Below are positions 53,888 to 62,294 of a stretch of 64,000 nucleotides of DNA, one piece after another. The position numbers and the translations under genes were made by a program. Source of the DNA: Massilia arenae (GTDB taxonomy: Bacteria > Pseudomonadota > Gammaproteobacteria > Burkholderiales > Burkholderiaceae_D); assembly GCF_008014745.1 (NCBI RefSeq), contig NZ_VPFD01000006.1, positions 62,001 through 126,000 on the forward strand. The letters run 5' to 3'. Numbering within the stretch: the first letter of the stretch is position 1; each line of letters opens with the position of its first letter. The notes under the pieces are model-generated. The model ran no database searches. It was not told the DNA's origin and was given only the letters and a program-made list of their open reading frames with translations.

Positions 53888-54826
53888 TCAGGCGTAGGTG
53901 GCCGCTTCCTCGACCGCCGGCGCATGCGCCTCGGTGGCCGCCTGCTCGGTCACGACCTCGACCTTGATCGACGCCTGCAGCGACGGGATCGAGCCGCCAG
54001 CGCGGTAGGCGAACGACATGCGCAGCAGGTCGCCAGCCTTGACCTCGACCGGACGGTACAGCGGCAGGGTCATGTAGTGGTTGAGCCAGTCGATCGTGGT
54101 CGCCTGTTCCTGCACGATGGCCAGCACGTTCTTGGTCACGAAACGCATCGCGTTCAGGGTGCCGCCCTGCTCCACCACCATCGAGCCTTCCCAGGCGATC
54201 AGGCTGTCGACCGGCTGGCTGAAATCGAGGATGCTGTACACGGCAGGCTGGGCCAGCTCGGCCGTGCCTGGCTGGACCACGCCGGTTTCCTGGAACTGGA
54301 CGATCGGGGCGTAGAAGCCGTCGAAGTCATACGCTTGCTGGACCGGCTGGACCGCCATGATCACGGCTTCCGGCATGAACAGCGGCAGCGGACCGCCGAA
54401 CTTGGCCAGGTAGCGGCGCTTGAACGATTCGATCACCTCGACCTGTTTTTCGCGCAGCATGCCGACATGGATCATCTCGCAGATCACGACGTCGACCGGT
54501 TCCGGCGGCAGGTAGTCGAAGGCGTCGGCGTGCACCACCTCGACCTTGTGGCCGTTGGGGTTCATCGCCAGGAAGCGGCGCGCTTCCTGCACCATGTCCG
54601 GGTTGAACTCGACGCAATACACTTTCGAGGCACTCTGGGCCGCGAAGAAAGAAAGCACACCAGTGCCACCACCCAGTTCCAGCACTTTCGCGCCGGGGAA
54701 CACGGAATAGTGGATGGCATTCTTGAAGCTGTGCATCCGGTTCTGGTCCATCAGCATATTGTGATGGTAGTGGACTGGAATGAACTGCCCCAGGTAGCAG
54801 CTTTCGATTTCGCGTTCGTTGAGCAT
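53888..54826 (-). CDS. PRMT-like protein methyltransferase
   Basis: A 312-residue S-adenosylmethionine methyltransferase from the ATG at 54826, with AAGGATACCC ahead. Motif I is VLELGGGTGVLSFFAA (47-62), post-I VEFN, and CEMIHVGMLRE places Glu117 and Glu126 nine residues apart, as in the double-Glu loop of protein arginine methyltransferases. A beta-barrel domain follows, with TIDWLNHYMTLPLYRPVEVKAGD aligned to the THW loop region; the His of THW is Asp here. No signal peptide. It may methylate protein arginine or another substrate; bacterial members are little studied. Stands alone. Confidence 0.75.
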   Translation of the reverse strand: MLNEREIESCYLGQFIPVHYHHNMLMDQNRMHSFKNAIHYSVFPGAKVLELGGGTGVLSFFAAQSASKVYCVEFNPDMVQEARRFLAMNPNGHKVEVVHADAFDYLPPEPVDVVICEMIHVGMLREKQVEVIESFKRRYLAKFGGPLPLFMPEAVIMAVQPVQQAYDFDGFYAPIVQFQETGVVQPGTAELAQPAVYSILDFSQPVDSLIAWEGSMVVEQGGTLNAMRFVTKNVLAIVQEQATTIDWLNHYMTLPLYRPVEVKAGDLLRMSFAYRAGGSIPSLQASIKVEVVTEQAATEAHAPAVEEAATYA

Positions 54827-54953
54827 GGGTATCCTTGGTAATCGGTGGTCGTTTGACCGTAGAAGCATTATGGATACCATTGCCCTTGCGCAATTGGTCG
54901 AGCTAAGCGCGTTTTACCGTCCAATTCAGGATCGAATTGTCACGCGGGAAGGT

Positions 54954-55616
54954 TCAGCGGGTAGCGCCGCCCAGTTCCCTGGCCAGTTCGTCGCGTCCCG
55001 CCTGCTTGGCGATCTGGGCCGCGGTATGGCCTTCCGTATTCTTCAGCGCGGTGTTGGCGCCGCGGGCGACGAGGAGCCTCGACGTCGTATCCTTCCCCTC
55101 GCGCGCCGCCATCATCAATGGCGTAAAGGCGCCGCTGGCACGTGGCGACACGGCGTCGAGCTTGGCGCCTTGTTCGATCAGCAATTGCGCGATCTTGTCG
55201 TCGCCGCTGGCGGCGGCGTAGTGCAGCGCGGTCCAGCCCGGCTGGTTGACCTTGGCCCCTTTTTTCAGCAAGGCACGGACGACCTCTTCGTCGCGCTTGA
55301 AGGCGGCCATCATCAGCGCCGTATTGCCGTTGACCGCCTTGCGCTCGAGGTCGGTGCCCGGATGGCGCAGCAGTTCAAGGATCACCTCGCGCGAGCCTTC
55401 GCGGATGGCCAGCACCAGGGCCGGCTCGCCGCCCAGGGGATTGAGCTCATTGGCATTGACGACCGCACCGACCATCTTGCGCACCGTGCTGGCGTCATCC
55501 ATCTGCACGGCGCGGAAGAAGGAACTCACCTGCTGGGGTGTTGGCGGCTCGACGGCGTGGGCGCCGGCGATTACGGCAAACAGCAAACTGGTGGCAAGCA
55601 AGCGGCGGATCGGCAC
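54954..55616 (-). CDS. Exported ankyrin-repeat protein
   Basis: A 220-residue protein starting at a GTG (55616), with AGGAG ahead and four bases after the tatD stop, so the two genes are coupled. A signal peptide ends near AHA (residue 21). Four to five ankyrin repeats follow (LVLAIREGSREVILELLRHPG, NTALMMAAFKRDEEVVRALLKKGA, TALHYAAASGDDKIAQLLIEQGA, TPLMMAAREGKDTTSRLLVARGA). It should bind a protein in the periplasm; the partner is unknown. Confidence 0.88.
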   Translation of the reverse strand: MPIRRLLATSLLFAVIAGAHAVEPPTPQQVSSFFRAVQMDDASTVRKMVGAVVNANELNPLGGEPALVLAIREGSREVILELLRHPGTDLERKAVNGNTALMMAAFKRDEEVVRALLKKGAKVNQPGWTALHYAAASGDDKIAQLLIEQGAKLDAVSPRASGAFTPLMMAAREGKDTTSRLLVARGANTALKNTEGHTAAQIAKQAGRDELARELGGATR

Positions 55617-55619
55617 GTG

Positions 55620-56402
55620 TCAGCTCCTGGCGGTCTGGAACAAGTTGAAGAAATTCTCGCTGGTGCGGTCGGCAACCTCGCGCAGCGAGACGCCCTTGAG
55701 CGTGGCGATGTACTCGGCCACGTGGGCCACATAGCCCGGCTCGTTCATCCTGCCGCGGAACGGCACCGGCGCGAGATACGGCGAATCGGTCTCGATCAGC
55801 ATGCGATCGAGCGGCACAGCTTGCGCCACCGCCTGCAATTCCTTGGCGCTTTTAAAGGTGACGATGCCCGAGAACGAAATGTAGAAACCCTGGGCCATGG
55901 CGGCTTCGGCCACGGCCAGCGATTCGGTGAAGCAGTGCATGACGCCGGCCACGCCTCCCGCATCCGTGCCGGCGCCCTCTTCCTTCATCAGGCGGATCGT
56001 GTCTTCGCTGGCGGCGCGGGTATGGATGATCAGGGGCTTGCGGGTTTCGCGCGAAGCACGGATGTGCACGCGGAATCGCTCGCGCTGCCATTCCAGGTCG
56101 CCTTCGAGACGGTAGTAGTCCAGGCCGGTTTCGCCGATGGCGACGATCTTGGGATGGTTGGCCAGCTCGACCAGCTGCTGCACGGTCGGCTCAGGCGTGT
56201 CTTCATAGTCGGGATGGACGCCGACCGAAGCGAAGATATGGGGATGCTGCTCGGCCAGGGCGAGTACTTGCGGGAAGTCCGGCAGGTCGACCGACACGCA
56301 CAGGGCGTGCGTCACCTTGTTCTCGGCCATCTTGGCCAGGATTTCGGGCATGCGGGCTGCCAGTTCCGGGAAATTGATGTGGCAATGGGAATCGATGTAC
56401 AT
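55620..56402 (-). CDS. TatD family deoxyribonuclease
   Basis: A 260-residue metal-dependent hydrolase from the ATG at 56402. It starts MYIDSHCHINFPE with the first metal His pair, then VGVHPDYED, IGETGLDYYR with metal Glu, PLIIHTRAASEDT, GVMHCFTES and LIETDSPYLAPVPFRG. This YcfH/TatD pattern fits a 3'-5' DNase or RNase in the cytosol. YcfH usually follows holB and pilZ in proteobacteria; here two genes intervene (GNAT and an exported protein). Confidence 0.93.
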   Translation of the reverse strand: MYIDSHCHINFPELAARMPEILAKMAENKVTHALCVSVDLPDFPQVLALAEQHPHIFASVGVHPDYEDTPEPTVQQLVELANHPKIVAIGETGLDYYRLEGDLEWQRERFRVHIRASRETRKPLIIHTRAASEDTIRLMKEEGAGTDAGGVAGVMHCFTESLAVAEAAMAQGFYISFSGIVTFKSAKELQAVAQAVPLDRMLIETDSPYLAPVPFRGRMNEPGYVAHVAEYIATLKGVSLREVADRTSENFFNLFQTARS

Positions 56403-56629
56403 CCTGGCATTGTAAAGCCAGGTGGCAGGGAGCGCCATGCGGGCTACTACCGGGCAGTCGCCTTACTGCCCGTCCGGGGCCGAGAATCCATGCGGGGAAA
56501 CCGTGGTCAATGCGGCAAACGTGGATAACTTGCAACAACGTAAAAAGATCGAATCGTGCGCGCAACAAAATTCTTCACTTATCTTAGTATGTGTCATATC
56601 AATTTTTTAACAACCGAAGAAATATCGCG

Positions 56630-57127
56630 ATGAAAACTGTCTCACTCCGCCTCCTGCCCTGCCTCGTCCTGATGGCCGCTTCGTTCTCGGCATCGGCCGG
56701 CCCGAGCGTGACCCGGGCGCTTGAAGTCAAAGGCGTATTCAATGAAAAAGTCGGTCCCGCGCCGCAATGTGCGTCCACCCTCGGTGGCAAGCTTGCCGGC
56801 CATGGTGAGACGGCGGACGGAACGCCAGTCGCGTTCGTCGGCGGAGATTGCTTCGCCCAATCTGGCACGACATTCACCTTCAGCAACGGCAAGTTCGTCC
56901 TGCTGTTCCCGAACGGCGACCAGATCTTCGCCAACTACGGTGGCCAGTTCCTTCCCACCGGCGCAGGCACTGCCTACGTCATGAACGGCGGCACCTTCAC
57001 CATCACCGGCGGCTCCGGCACCTATGCTCGCGCAACCGGCGGCGGCTATTTGAGCGGCACCGAGGACCTGTCTACCGGCGCCGGCACGATTGCGTTATCG
57101 GGTCGCGTTTCCTACAAGCCGAAATGA
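56630..57127 (+). CDS. Small exported beta-barrel-like protein
   Basis: A 165-residue protein from the ATG at 56630, with a signal peptide ending ASA (about residue 22). The mature part is rich in Gly, Thr and short strands: FSNGKFVLLFPNGDQIFANYGGQFLP, then GGTFTITGGSGTYARATGGGYLSG. The GG-x-G-x-Y-x-x-A-T-G-G-G repeat recalls allene-oxide-cyclase-like barrels found in secreted bacterial proteins, but I am not sure. It is in the opposite orientation to its neighbours. A/T-rich upstream sequence (56560-56625) may contain its promoter. Confidence 0.65.
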   Translation: MKTVSLRLLPCLVLMAASFSASAGPSVTRALEVKGVFNEKVGPAPQCASTLGGKLAGHGETADGTPVAFVGGDCFAQSGTTFTFSNGKFVLLFPNGDQIFANYGGQFLPTGAGTAYVMNGGTFTITGGSGTYARATGGGYLSGTEDLSTGAGTIALSGRVSYKPK

Positions 57128-57181
57128 TTGCTGAAACAGCGCCAGGCTGCGCTGACACAGCGTTGTAACGGCCCAAAGAAA

Positions 57182-57207
57182 AAAGAGCGGTATCTATCCC
57201 GCTCTTT
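57182..57207. terminator. Bidirectional intrinsic terminator
   Basis: AAAGAGCGG (57182-57190) pairs with CCGCTCTTT (57199-57207) around an 8-base loop. On the minus strand TTTTTT continues directly after the stem; on the plus strand only TTTCT does. It lies 6 bases after the GNAT stop (minus) and 55 bases after the exported-protein stop (plus), so it can end both converging transcripts. Confidence 0.85.
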
Positions 57208-57212
57208 CTACA

Positions 57213-57734
57213 TCAGTCTGCGACGCGCTTGCCCAGAATAATCAGGTCGCGCTCGATCCCGTCGAGATTAGCAACGCGCGGGAAATTCGCCCAGGTCTCG
57301 AACCCGTATTTGCGGAACAACGCCAGGCTCGGTTGGTTATGACCGAAGATAAAGCCCAGCAAGGTATGCACCTTGACCTCGGGCGCAAACGCCATCGCCA
57401 GCTCCAGGCAATAGCGCCCCAGTCCCTTTCCACGCGCGCTTTCGGCGATATAGATCGACACCTCGGCCGTGCCCGAATACGCCGGACGGCCATAGAAATT
57501 AGAGTACGACAGCCAGCCCAGCACTTCCGGCTGCTCGCTCTTGTCCTCGGCATCGTGGATCACCCACAACGGACGCCGATCAGGCGTATGTTCATTGAAC
57601 CAACCCACGCGCGACTCGACCGTAATAGGTGCGGTGTCGGCGGTGACTTCACGCGAAGCGATGGTGGAATTGTAGATATCGACGATGACCGGCAGGTCGT
57701 CGAATCGAGCCAGGCGATGGACGTAGGATGGCAT
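57213..57734 (-). CDS. GNAT N-acetyltransferase (phosphinothricin acetyltransferase-like)
   Basis: A 173-residue GNAT enzyme. The N-terminal VHRLARFDDLPVIVDIYNSTI, ESRVGWFNEH and GWLSYSNFYGRPAYSGTAEVSIYI, the acetyl-CoA loop ARGKGLGRYCLELA and IFGHNQPSLALFRKYGFETWA match the phosphinothricin/methionine sulfone acetyltransferase branch. In many genomes such proteins acetylate amino-acid analogues; the substrate cannot be told. It follows pilZ in the same direction, separated by 17 bases. Confidence 0.88.
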   Translation of the reverse strand: MPSYVHRLARFDDLPVIVDIYNSTIASREVTADTAPITVESRVGWFNEHTPDRRPLWVIHDAEDKSEQPEVLGWLSYSNFYGRPAYSGTAEVSIYIAESARGKGLGRYCLELAMAFAPEVKVHTLLGFIFGHNQPSLALFRKYGFETWANFPRVANLDGIERDLIILGKRVAD

Positions 57735-57751
57735 GAAACGAAAGGTGGTAG

Positions 57752-58129
57752 TTACAGGGTATGGGTTGCGCGCGAAGACCGCAGCGCCGCGCCGAGGATC
57801 TCTTCGATACGGGCCTTGGCGCGCTGTCCGGCCTCGTCGGCCGGGAAATGCACGCCGATGCCTTGCGCCTTGTTGTTATTGGCGCCGCTCGGGGTAATCC
57901 AGGCGACAGTGCCGGCGATCGGATATTTGTTCGGGTCGTCCATCAGCGCCAGGATCAGGTAGATCTCGTCGCCGATCTTATAAGGCTTGTTGGTCGGCAC
58001 GAACATGCCGCCATTTTTCAGGAACGGCATATAGGCCGCGTACAGCGCCGCCTTTTCCTTGATCGCCAGCGACAGCACCGAAGGCCGCGGGGCCTGGGCT
58101 GCATTTGTCTCTGGCTGGCTGACGCTCAT
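57752..58129 (-). CDS. pilZ: PilZ-domain protein, type IV pilus type
   Basis: A 125-residue protein from the ATG at 58129, preceded by AAAGGACCACG. Core motif KEKAALYAAYMPFLKNGGMFVPTNKPYKIGDEIYL followed by KYPIAGTVAWITPSGA is that of the original PilZ. In place of the RxxxR and DxSxxG c-di-GMP motifs it has no clear match, as in canonical PilZ, so it probably does not bind c-di-GMP but acts with PilB and FimX in pilus assembly. It lies 10 bases after holB, an order shared with Neisseria and Pseudomonas. Confidence 0.92.
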   Translation of the reverse strand: MSVSQPETNAAQAPRPSVLSLAIKEKAALYAAYMPFLKNGGMFVPTNKPYKIGDEIYLILALMDDPNKYPIAGTVAWITPSGANNNKAQGIGVHFPADEAGQRAKARIEEILGAALRSSRATHTL

Positions 58130-58139
58130 CGTGGTCCTT

Positions 58140-59156
58140 TCATGTGCAGCAAGCAGTGTACTCAAGCAGCATATCTTCGACAAACAATTTTGCCGACAAA
58201 GGATGATCCGCCACAGCGCGCCGCTCGTTCACGGCCTTGATCACGCGCAGCAGGCCCGGCGCCTGGACGCGGCCGGCCAGCGCCGCCAACTCCTTCTGGT
58301 AGCGCGGGTAATAGCGAATATTGCCTGACAACTTGTACGAAAACACATCGTACAACCAGCGCTGGGTCCAGGACACCAGGGCCGGCAGCTCGGCCTTGGC
58401 CAGCTTCTCGGCGGTGCGCAACGCAGCGTCCGGCGCCGGCCGGGCCAGGAAATGCAGCAACGCTTCCATGTCCTCACGGCTACCGTTGGTCGACTCGGCC
58501 AGGGCCGCCAGCGGCGCGCCGCCCTGCTCGCGCAGCCAGCTGTCGGCGTCCGGCACGCCCTGCTCCTTGAGCCAGGCCAGGGCCTCGCCGTGCGACGGCG
58601 TCGGCAGCGCGAACTTGCGGCAACGCGACAGGATCGTCGGCAGCAGGCGGTCGAGACTGTTGGAAGACAGCAGGAACACGGTGCCAGGCGGCGGCTCTTC
58701 CAGCGTCTTGAGCAGCGCATTCGAGGCCGGCATGTTCAGCGCCTCGGCCGGGTACAGCACCACCACCCGCAAGCCCTGGCGGTGGGTCGAGATATTCATG
58801 AAATCCGACAGGTTGCGGATCTGCTCGATCTTGATCTCTTTCGACGGCGCCTTGGTCGACTTCGACTTGGTGCCCGCCTCGCCGTCCTCGCCGTCGGCCG
58901 GCAGATCGTCTTCGAACACCTCCGGCCGCACGCGGCGGTAATCCGGATGGTTGTGCTGCACAAACCAGCCGCAGGACGCGCAGGTCCCGCAGGCATGCCC
59001 GCCAGGCTGCGGGCTCTCGCACAGCAAGGCCTGGGCAAAGGCTTCGATAAAATCGGCCTTGCCGGTGCCGGCCGGGCCATGGAACAGGATCGCGTGCGGC
59101 AAGCGCGCGCGCATCTGCTGCAGCTGGGACCAGGCGGCCCCTTGCCACGGGTACAT
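58140..59156 (-). CDS. holB: DNA polymerase III delta-prime subunit
   Basis: A 338-residue clamp-loader subunit. The start MYPWQGAAWSQLQQ and P-loop-like LFHGPAGTGKADFIEAFAQAL are followed by a zinc module with CGTCASCGWF and an upstream Cys, sensor-like ALLKTLEEPPPGTVFLLSSN and SRCRKFALP. The delta-prime subunit opens the beta sliding clamp. Start at ATG 59156; a GTG six bases upstream overlaps the tmk stop and is the other choice. It forms a coupled block with tmk. Confidence 0.94.
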   Translation of the reverse strand: MYPWQGAAWSQLQQMRARLPHAILFHGPAGTGKADFIEAFAQALLCESPQPGGHACGTCASCGWFVQHNHPDYRRVRPEVFEDDLPADGEDGEAGTKSKSTKAPSKEIKIEQIRNLSDFMNISTHRQGLRVVVLYPAEALNMPASNALLKTLEEPPPGTVFLLSSNSLDRLLPTILSRCRKFALPTPSHGEALAWLKEQGVPDADSWLREQGGAPLAALAESTNGSREDMEALLHFLARPAPDAALRTAEKLAKAELPALVSWTQRWLYDVFSYKLSGNIRYYPRYQKELAALAGRVQAPGLLRVIKAVNERRAVADHPLSAKLFVEDMLLEYTACCT

Positions 59157-59158
59157 CG

Positions 59159-59767
59159 TCACAACAATTTCTCCAGAACTTGGGCCAGACTGGCCTGGAT
59201 ATCGGCAATGCTCCTGGTCGAGTCGACCACGACGAAACGCTCGGGGAATTGTTCCGCGCGGCGCAGGTATTCGGCCCGGCAGCGAGCGAAGAAATCGGCT
59301 TGTTCGCGCTCGAATTTGTCGAGCGTGCGCGTGGCATTCAGGCGCTGACGCGCCACCTCGAGCGGCACGTCAAACAGGAGGGTAAGGTCGGGCTGCAGAT
59401 CGGCATGAACCCAAGATTCCAGCGCCTCCATCTTGGCACGTGCCAAGCCGCGGCCGCCGCTCTGATAAGCAAAGCTCGCGTCGGTGAAGCGGTCCGACAG
59501 TACCCACTTGCCCTCACCCAGGTTGGGCGCAATCACTTGCGCGATGTGCTCACGTCGGCTTGCGAACATCAGCAGCGCCTCGGTTTCCAGGTCCATCTTT
59601 TCGTGCAGTAGCAAGTCACGCAGCTTCTCGCCCAGCGGCGTGCCGCCGGGTTCGCGTGAAGAGACAACGGTCTTGCCGTGCGACTCGAGGAAATCGGTGA
59701 CGAACCCGATATGTGTCGATTTCCCGGCCCCGTCGATGCCTTCGAATGTAATGAACTTGCCCTGCAT
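59159..59767 (-). CDS. tmk: Thymidylate kinase
   Basis: A 202-residue P-loop kinase. [20 protein letters not shown] is the N-terminal Walker [13 protein letters not shown] is the DRH/EPGG-type motif, [13 protein letters not shown] and [20 protein letters not shown] follow. It phosphorylates dTMP to dTDP. It lies 18 bases after mltG and is coupled to holB, the usual mltG-tmk-holB order. Confidence 0.96.
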   Translation of the reverse strand: MQGKFITFEGIDGAGKSTHIGFVTDFLESHGKTVVSSREPGGTPLGEKLRDLLLHEKMDLETEALLMFASRREHIAQVIAPNLGEGKWVLSDRFTDASFAYQSGGRGLARAKMEALESWVHADLQPDLTLLFDVPLEVARQRLNATRTLDKFEREQADFFARCRAEYLRRAEQFPERFVVVDSTRSIADIQASLAQVLEKLL

Positions 59768-59785
59768 GTGCTGCCTTGCTTCGTG

Positions 59786-60805
59786 TTAGTGGGATTCGGT
59801 CAGTGGACCGTTGGTGATGCCGCGCTGGAATCGGTTGACCGCCCGGTTGTGGTCCAGCAGGTTGTCCGAAAAGTGGCTGGTGCCGTCGCCGCGCGCCACG
59901 AAATACAGCGCCGGCGTCTCAGCCGGCGCAAGCGCCGCATTCAGCGACTGCAACCCCGGCAGCGCGATCGGCGTCGGCGGCAGCCCGCCGCGCGTATAGG
60001 TATTGTAAGGGGTATCCGTCAGCAGGTCCTTCTTGCGGATCTGGCCCGCATAGGCTTGGCCCATGCCGTAGATCACGGTCGGGTCGGTCTGCAGCAGCAT
60101 GCCGGTTCGCAGTCGATTGACGAACACGCCGGCGATCATATTGCGCTCGCTCTTCTGGCCCGTTTCCTTTTCGACGATCGACGCCATGATCAGGGCCTCA
60201 TACGGCGTCTTGTACGGCAGCTCCTTGTTGCGCTTTTCCCAGGCCGCATTCAGGTGGTCGATCATCGCCTGGTGTGCGCGCCGGTAGATCTCGATTTCCG
60301 ACGAGCCCTTGGCGAACAGGTAGGTATCCGGGAAGAACATGCCCTCTGGGTCTTTGAACTCGGTCGATATCTTGGCCATCAACTCCTGGTCGGAGAGCTT
60401 GACGGTATCGTGCTTGAGACGATTGTGCGAGCTGATGGCCTGGCGCATCTGGCGGAAGGTCCAGCCCTCGATGATAACGATCGCTTCTTGCGCGAACTCG
60501 CCGCGCACAAGCTGGGTCAGCAGGCGGCGCGGGCTGGTATCGCGTTTGAGTTCATAACTGCCGGCCTTGATGCGGGCGGCGTCGCCCGTCAGGCGCGCCA
60601 GCAGCACGAACATGGTCGGATTGATCGGCACACCGGCCGCCACCATCTGCTGCGCGCTCGATGCGACGCCGCTGCCGGGATTGATCGTGAATTCGATCGG
60701 CTCACCGCCCGTGGTCAGCGAGTGCTTGGTCCACCAGGAGAATCCGCCTGCGGCTGCCAGCGTGACCACGACGCCGGTAACGAGTAATTTTTTTATGAAT
60801 GCCAT
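59786..60805 (-). CDS. mltG: Endolytic murein transglycosylase MltG
   Basis: A 339-residue protein with one N-terminal membrane helix (residues 6-24) and a periplasmic YceG domain: AGSYELKRDTSPRRLLTQLVRGE, IIEGWTFRQMR, ALIMASIVEKETGQKSERNMIAGVFVNRL (catalytic Glu in VEKETG) and YNTYTRGGLPPTPIALPG. It cuts nascent glycan strands and so sets their length. It is divergent from ygfZ over a 125-base A+T-richer gap and heads the tmk-holB-pilZ block. Confidence 0.96.
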   Translation of the reverse strand: MAFIKKLLVTGVVVTLAAAGGFSWWTKHSLTTGGEPIEFTINPGSGVASSAQQMVAAGVPINPTMFVLLARLTGDAARIKAGSYELKRDTSPRRLLTQLVRGEFAQEAIVIIEGWTFRQMRQAISSHNRLKHDTVKLSDQELMAKISTEFKDPEGMFFPDTYLFAKGSSEIEIYRRAHQAMIDHLNAAWEKRNKELPYKTPYEALIMASIVEKETGQKSERNMIAGVFVNRLRTGMLLQTDPTVIYGMGQAYAGQIRKKDLLTDTPYNTYTRGGLPPTPIALPGLQSLNAALAPAETPALYFVARGDGTSHFSDNLLDHNRAVNRFQRGITNGPLTESH

Positions 60806-60930
60806 GTGGTGTGAGCGGGTTCAAACACGGATGCCAATGCGGATTGCGGCGCTCCCGGCGCGATTTCCCCGACAACTCTATAATGAGGCCGTAATGATAA
60901 AGCCTAATTGCCAAAATATTTCGGAATTTC

Positions 60931-62001
60931 ATGAGTAACTGGACTGATCACCTTGCCACGCATGGCGCACGCTTTCATCTCGACGAAGCCACCCAGGTCG
61001 AGGACTTCGGCGCGCCCCTGGATGGCGACGCGCTCGCGGCCGGTTTTGTCGCCACCGTGACCGACCAGGGCCTGATCGCCGTGGCCGGCGAAGAAGCCGC
61101 GAAATTCCTGCACGCGCAGCTCACCAACGACGTCGAGCACCTGCAGCAAACCGAAGCCCGCTTCGCCGGCTTCTGCACGCCGAAAGGCCGCCTGCAAGCG
61201 AGCTTCCTGATGTGGCGCGGCCTCGATGCCGGGCTCGATACCGTGTATTTGCAACTGCCGCGCGCGATCCAGCCGCCGCTGCAAAAACGCCTGTCGATGT
61301 TTGTGCTGCGCAGCAAAGCCAAGCTGCGTGATGCCACCGACGAAGCACCATTCATGGCCGTGCTCGGCCTGGGCGGAGCAAAGGCGCACGCAGCGCTTGG
61401 CCGTTTCGTCAATACGCTGCCAGCCGCGCCGATGGGCAAGACCAGCGGCGAGTTCGGCACCGTGCTGCGCCTGCATGACGCTTTCGGCGCGCCGCGCTAT
61501 CTGTGGATCGCGTCATGCGAAGCAGCCAGCGCCGCCCTGCCGGTGTTGAAGCAAGAACTGGCCCTGGGCGGCAACCAGGCCTGGCGCCTGGCGACCATCC
61601 ACGCCGGCGAGCCGCAAGTGAGCGCCGCGACGCAAGAGCAGTTCGTGCCGCAGATGATTAACCTCGAGCTGCTGGGCGGCGTCAATTTCAAGAAGGGCTG
61701 CTACCCGGGCCAGGAAATCGTCGCGCGCACCAAGTACCTGGGCAAGATCAAGCGCCGCGCCGCGCTGGCCAGCATCGAGAATGCCGCCGCGCGCGCCGGC
61801 GACGAAGTCTTCTCGGCTGCGGACCCGGATCAACCCTGCGGCATGGTGGTCAACGCTGCGCCGAACGGCCGTGGTGGCGCCGATGCGCTGGTCGAGATCA
61901 AGCTGGCTGCGCTCGGTGAAGATGTTCACCTGGGCTCAGCCTCCGGCGCGCCGCTGCGCTTCCTGCCCATGCCCTATTGCCTCGACGCGATCGACGACTA
62001 G
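60931..62001 (+). CDS. ygfZ: Folate-dependent iron-sulfur protein maturation factor YgfZ
   Basis: A 356-residue protein of the GcvT-like YgfZ family. The diagnostic motif is NFKKGCYPGQEIVARTKYLGK with the conserved Cys of KGCYPGQE. The N-terminal half (VAGEEAAKFLHAQLTNDVEHL, FCTPKGRLQASFLMW) carries the folate-binding fold. It works in assembly or repair of Fe-S proteins. Start at 60931 and length agree with E. coli YgfZ (326). The next gene begins 2 bases after its stop. Confidence 0.94.
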   Translation: MSNWTDHLATHGARFHLDEATQVEDFGAPLDGDALAAGFVATVTDQGLIAVAGEEAAKFLHAQLTNDVEHLQQTEARFAGFCTPKGRLQASFLMWRGLDAGLDTVYLQLPRAIQPPLQKRLSMFVLRSKAKLRDATDEAPFMAVLGLGGAKAHAALGRFVNTLPAAPMGKTSGEFGTVLRLHDAFGAPRYLWIASCEAASAALPVLKQELALGGNQAWRLATIHAGEPQVSAATQEQFVPQMINLELLGGVNFKKGCYPGQEIVARTKYLGKIKRRAALASIENAAARAGDEVFSAADPDQPCGMVVNAAPNGRGGADALVEIKLAALGEDVHLGSASGAPLRFLPMPYCLDAIDD

Positions 62002-62003
62002 CG

Positions 62004-62294
62004 ATGGTCGACCTATACGTCTACTACAAGGTACGCAGCGCGGACGCCGCCCGGCTGGCGCCATTGGTGCACGCCATGGTTCGCAGTCTGGAGCAGGACG
62101 CGGGCGTGCAGGTGCAGCTCAAGCGCCGTCCCGAAGACAAGGACGGGCTGCAGACCTGGATGGAAGTGTATCCGGGCGTGACCGATGGTTTCGATGCGGT
62201 GTTGGCGCAGGCGGTGGCCGACGCCGGCATCGACGCCCTGCTCGCCGGGCCGCGTCGCCTTGAAATTTTCACGGACTTGTTGCCATGTGCCTGA
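62004..62294 (+). CDS. DUF4936 family small protein
   Basis: A 96-residue protein from the ATG at 62004, two bases after the ygfZ stop. The sequence MVDLYVYYKVRSADAARLAP, QLKRRPEDKDGLQTWMEVYPGV and RRLEIFTDLLPCA is of the DUF4936 kind seen in betaproteobacteria, with alternating strands and helices like a small ferredoxin-like fold. Function unknown. It overlaps the NRDE-protein start by ten bases, indicating translational coupling in a three-gene operon. Confidence 0.82.
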   Translation: MVDLYVYYKVRSADAARLAPLVHAMVRSLEQDAGVQVQLKRRPEDKDGLQTWMEVYPGVTDGFDAVLAQAVADAGIDALLAGPRRLEIFTDLLPCA

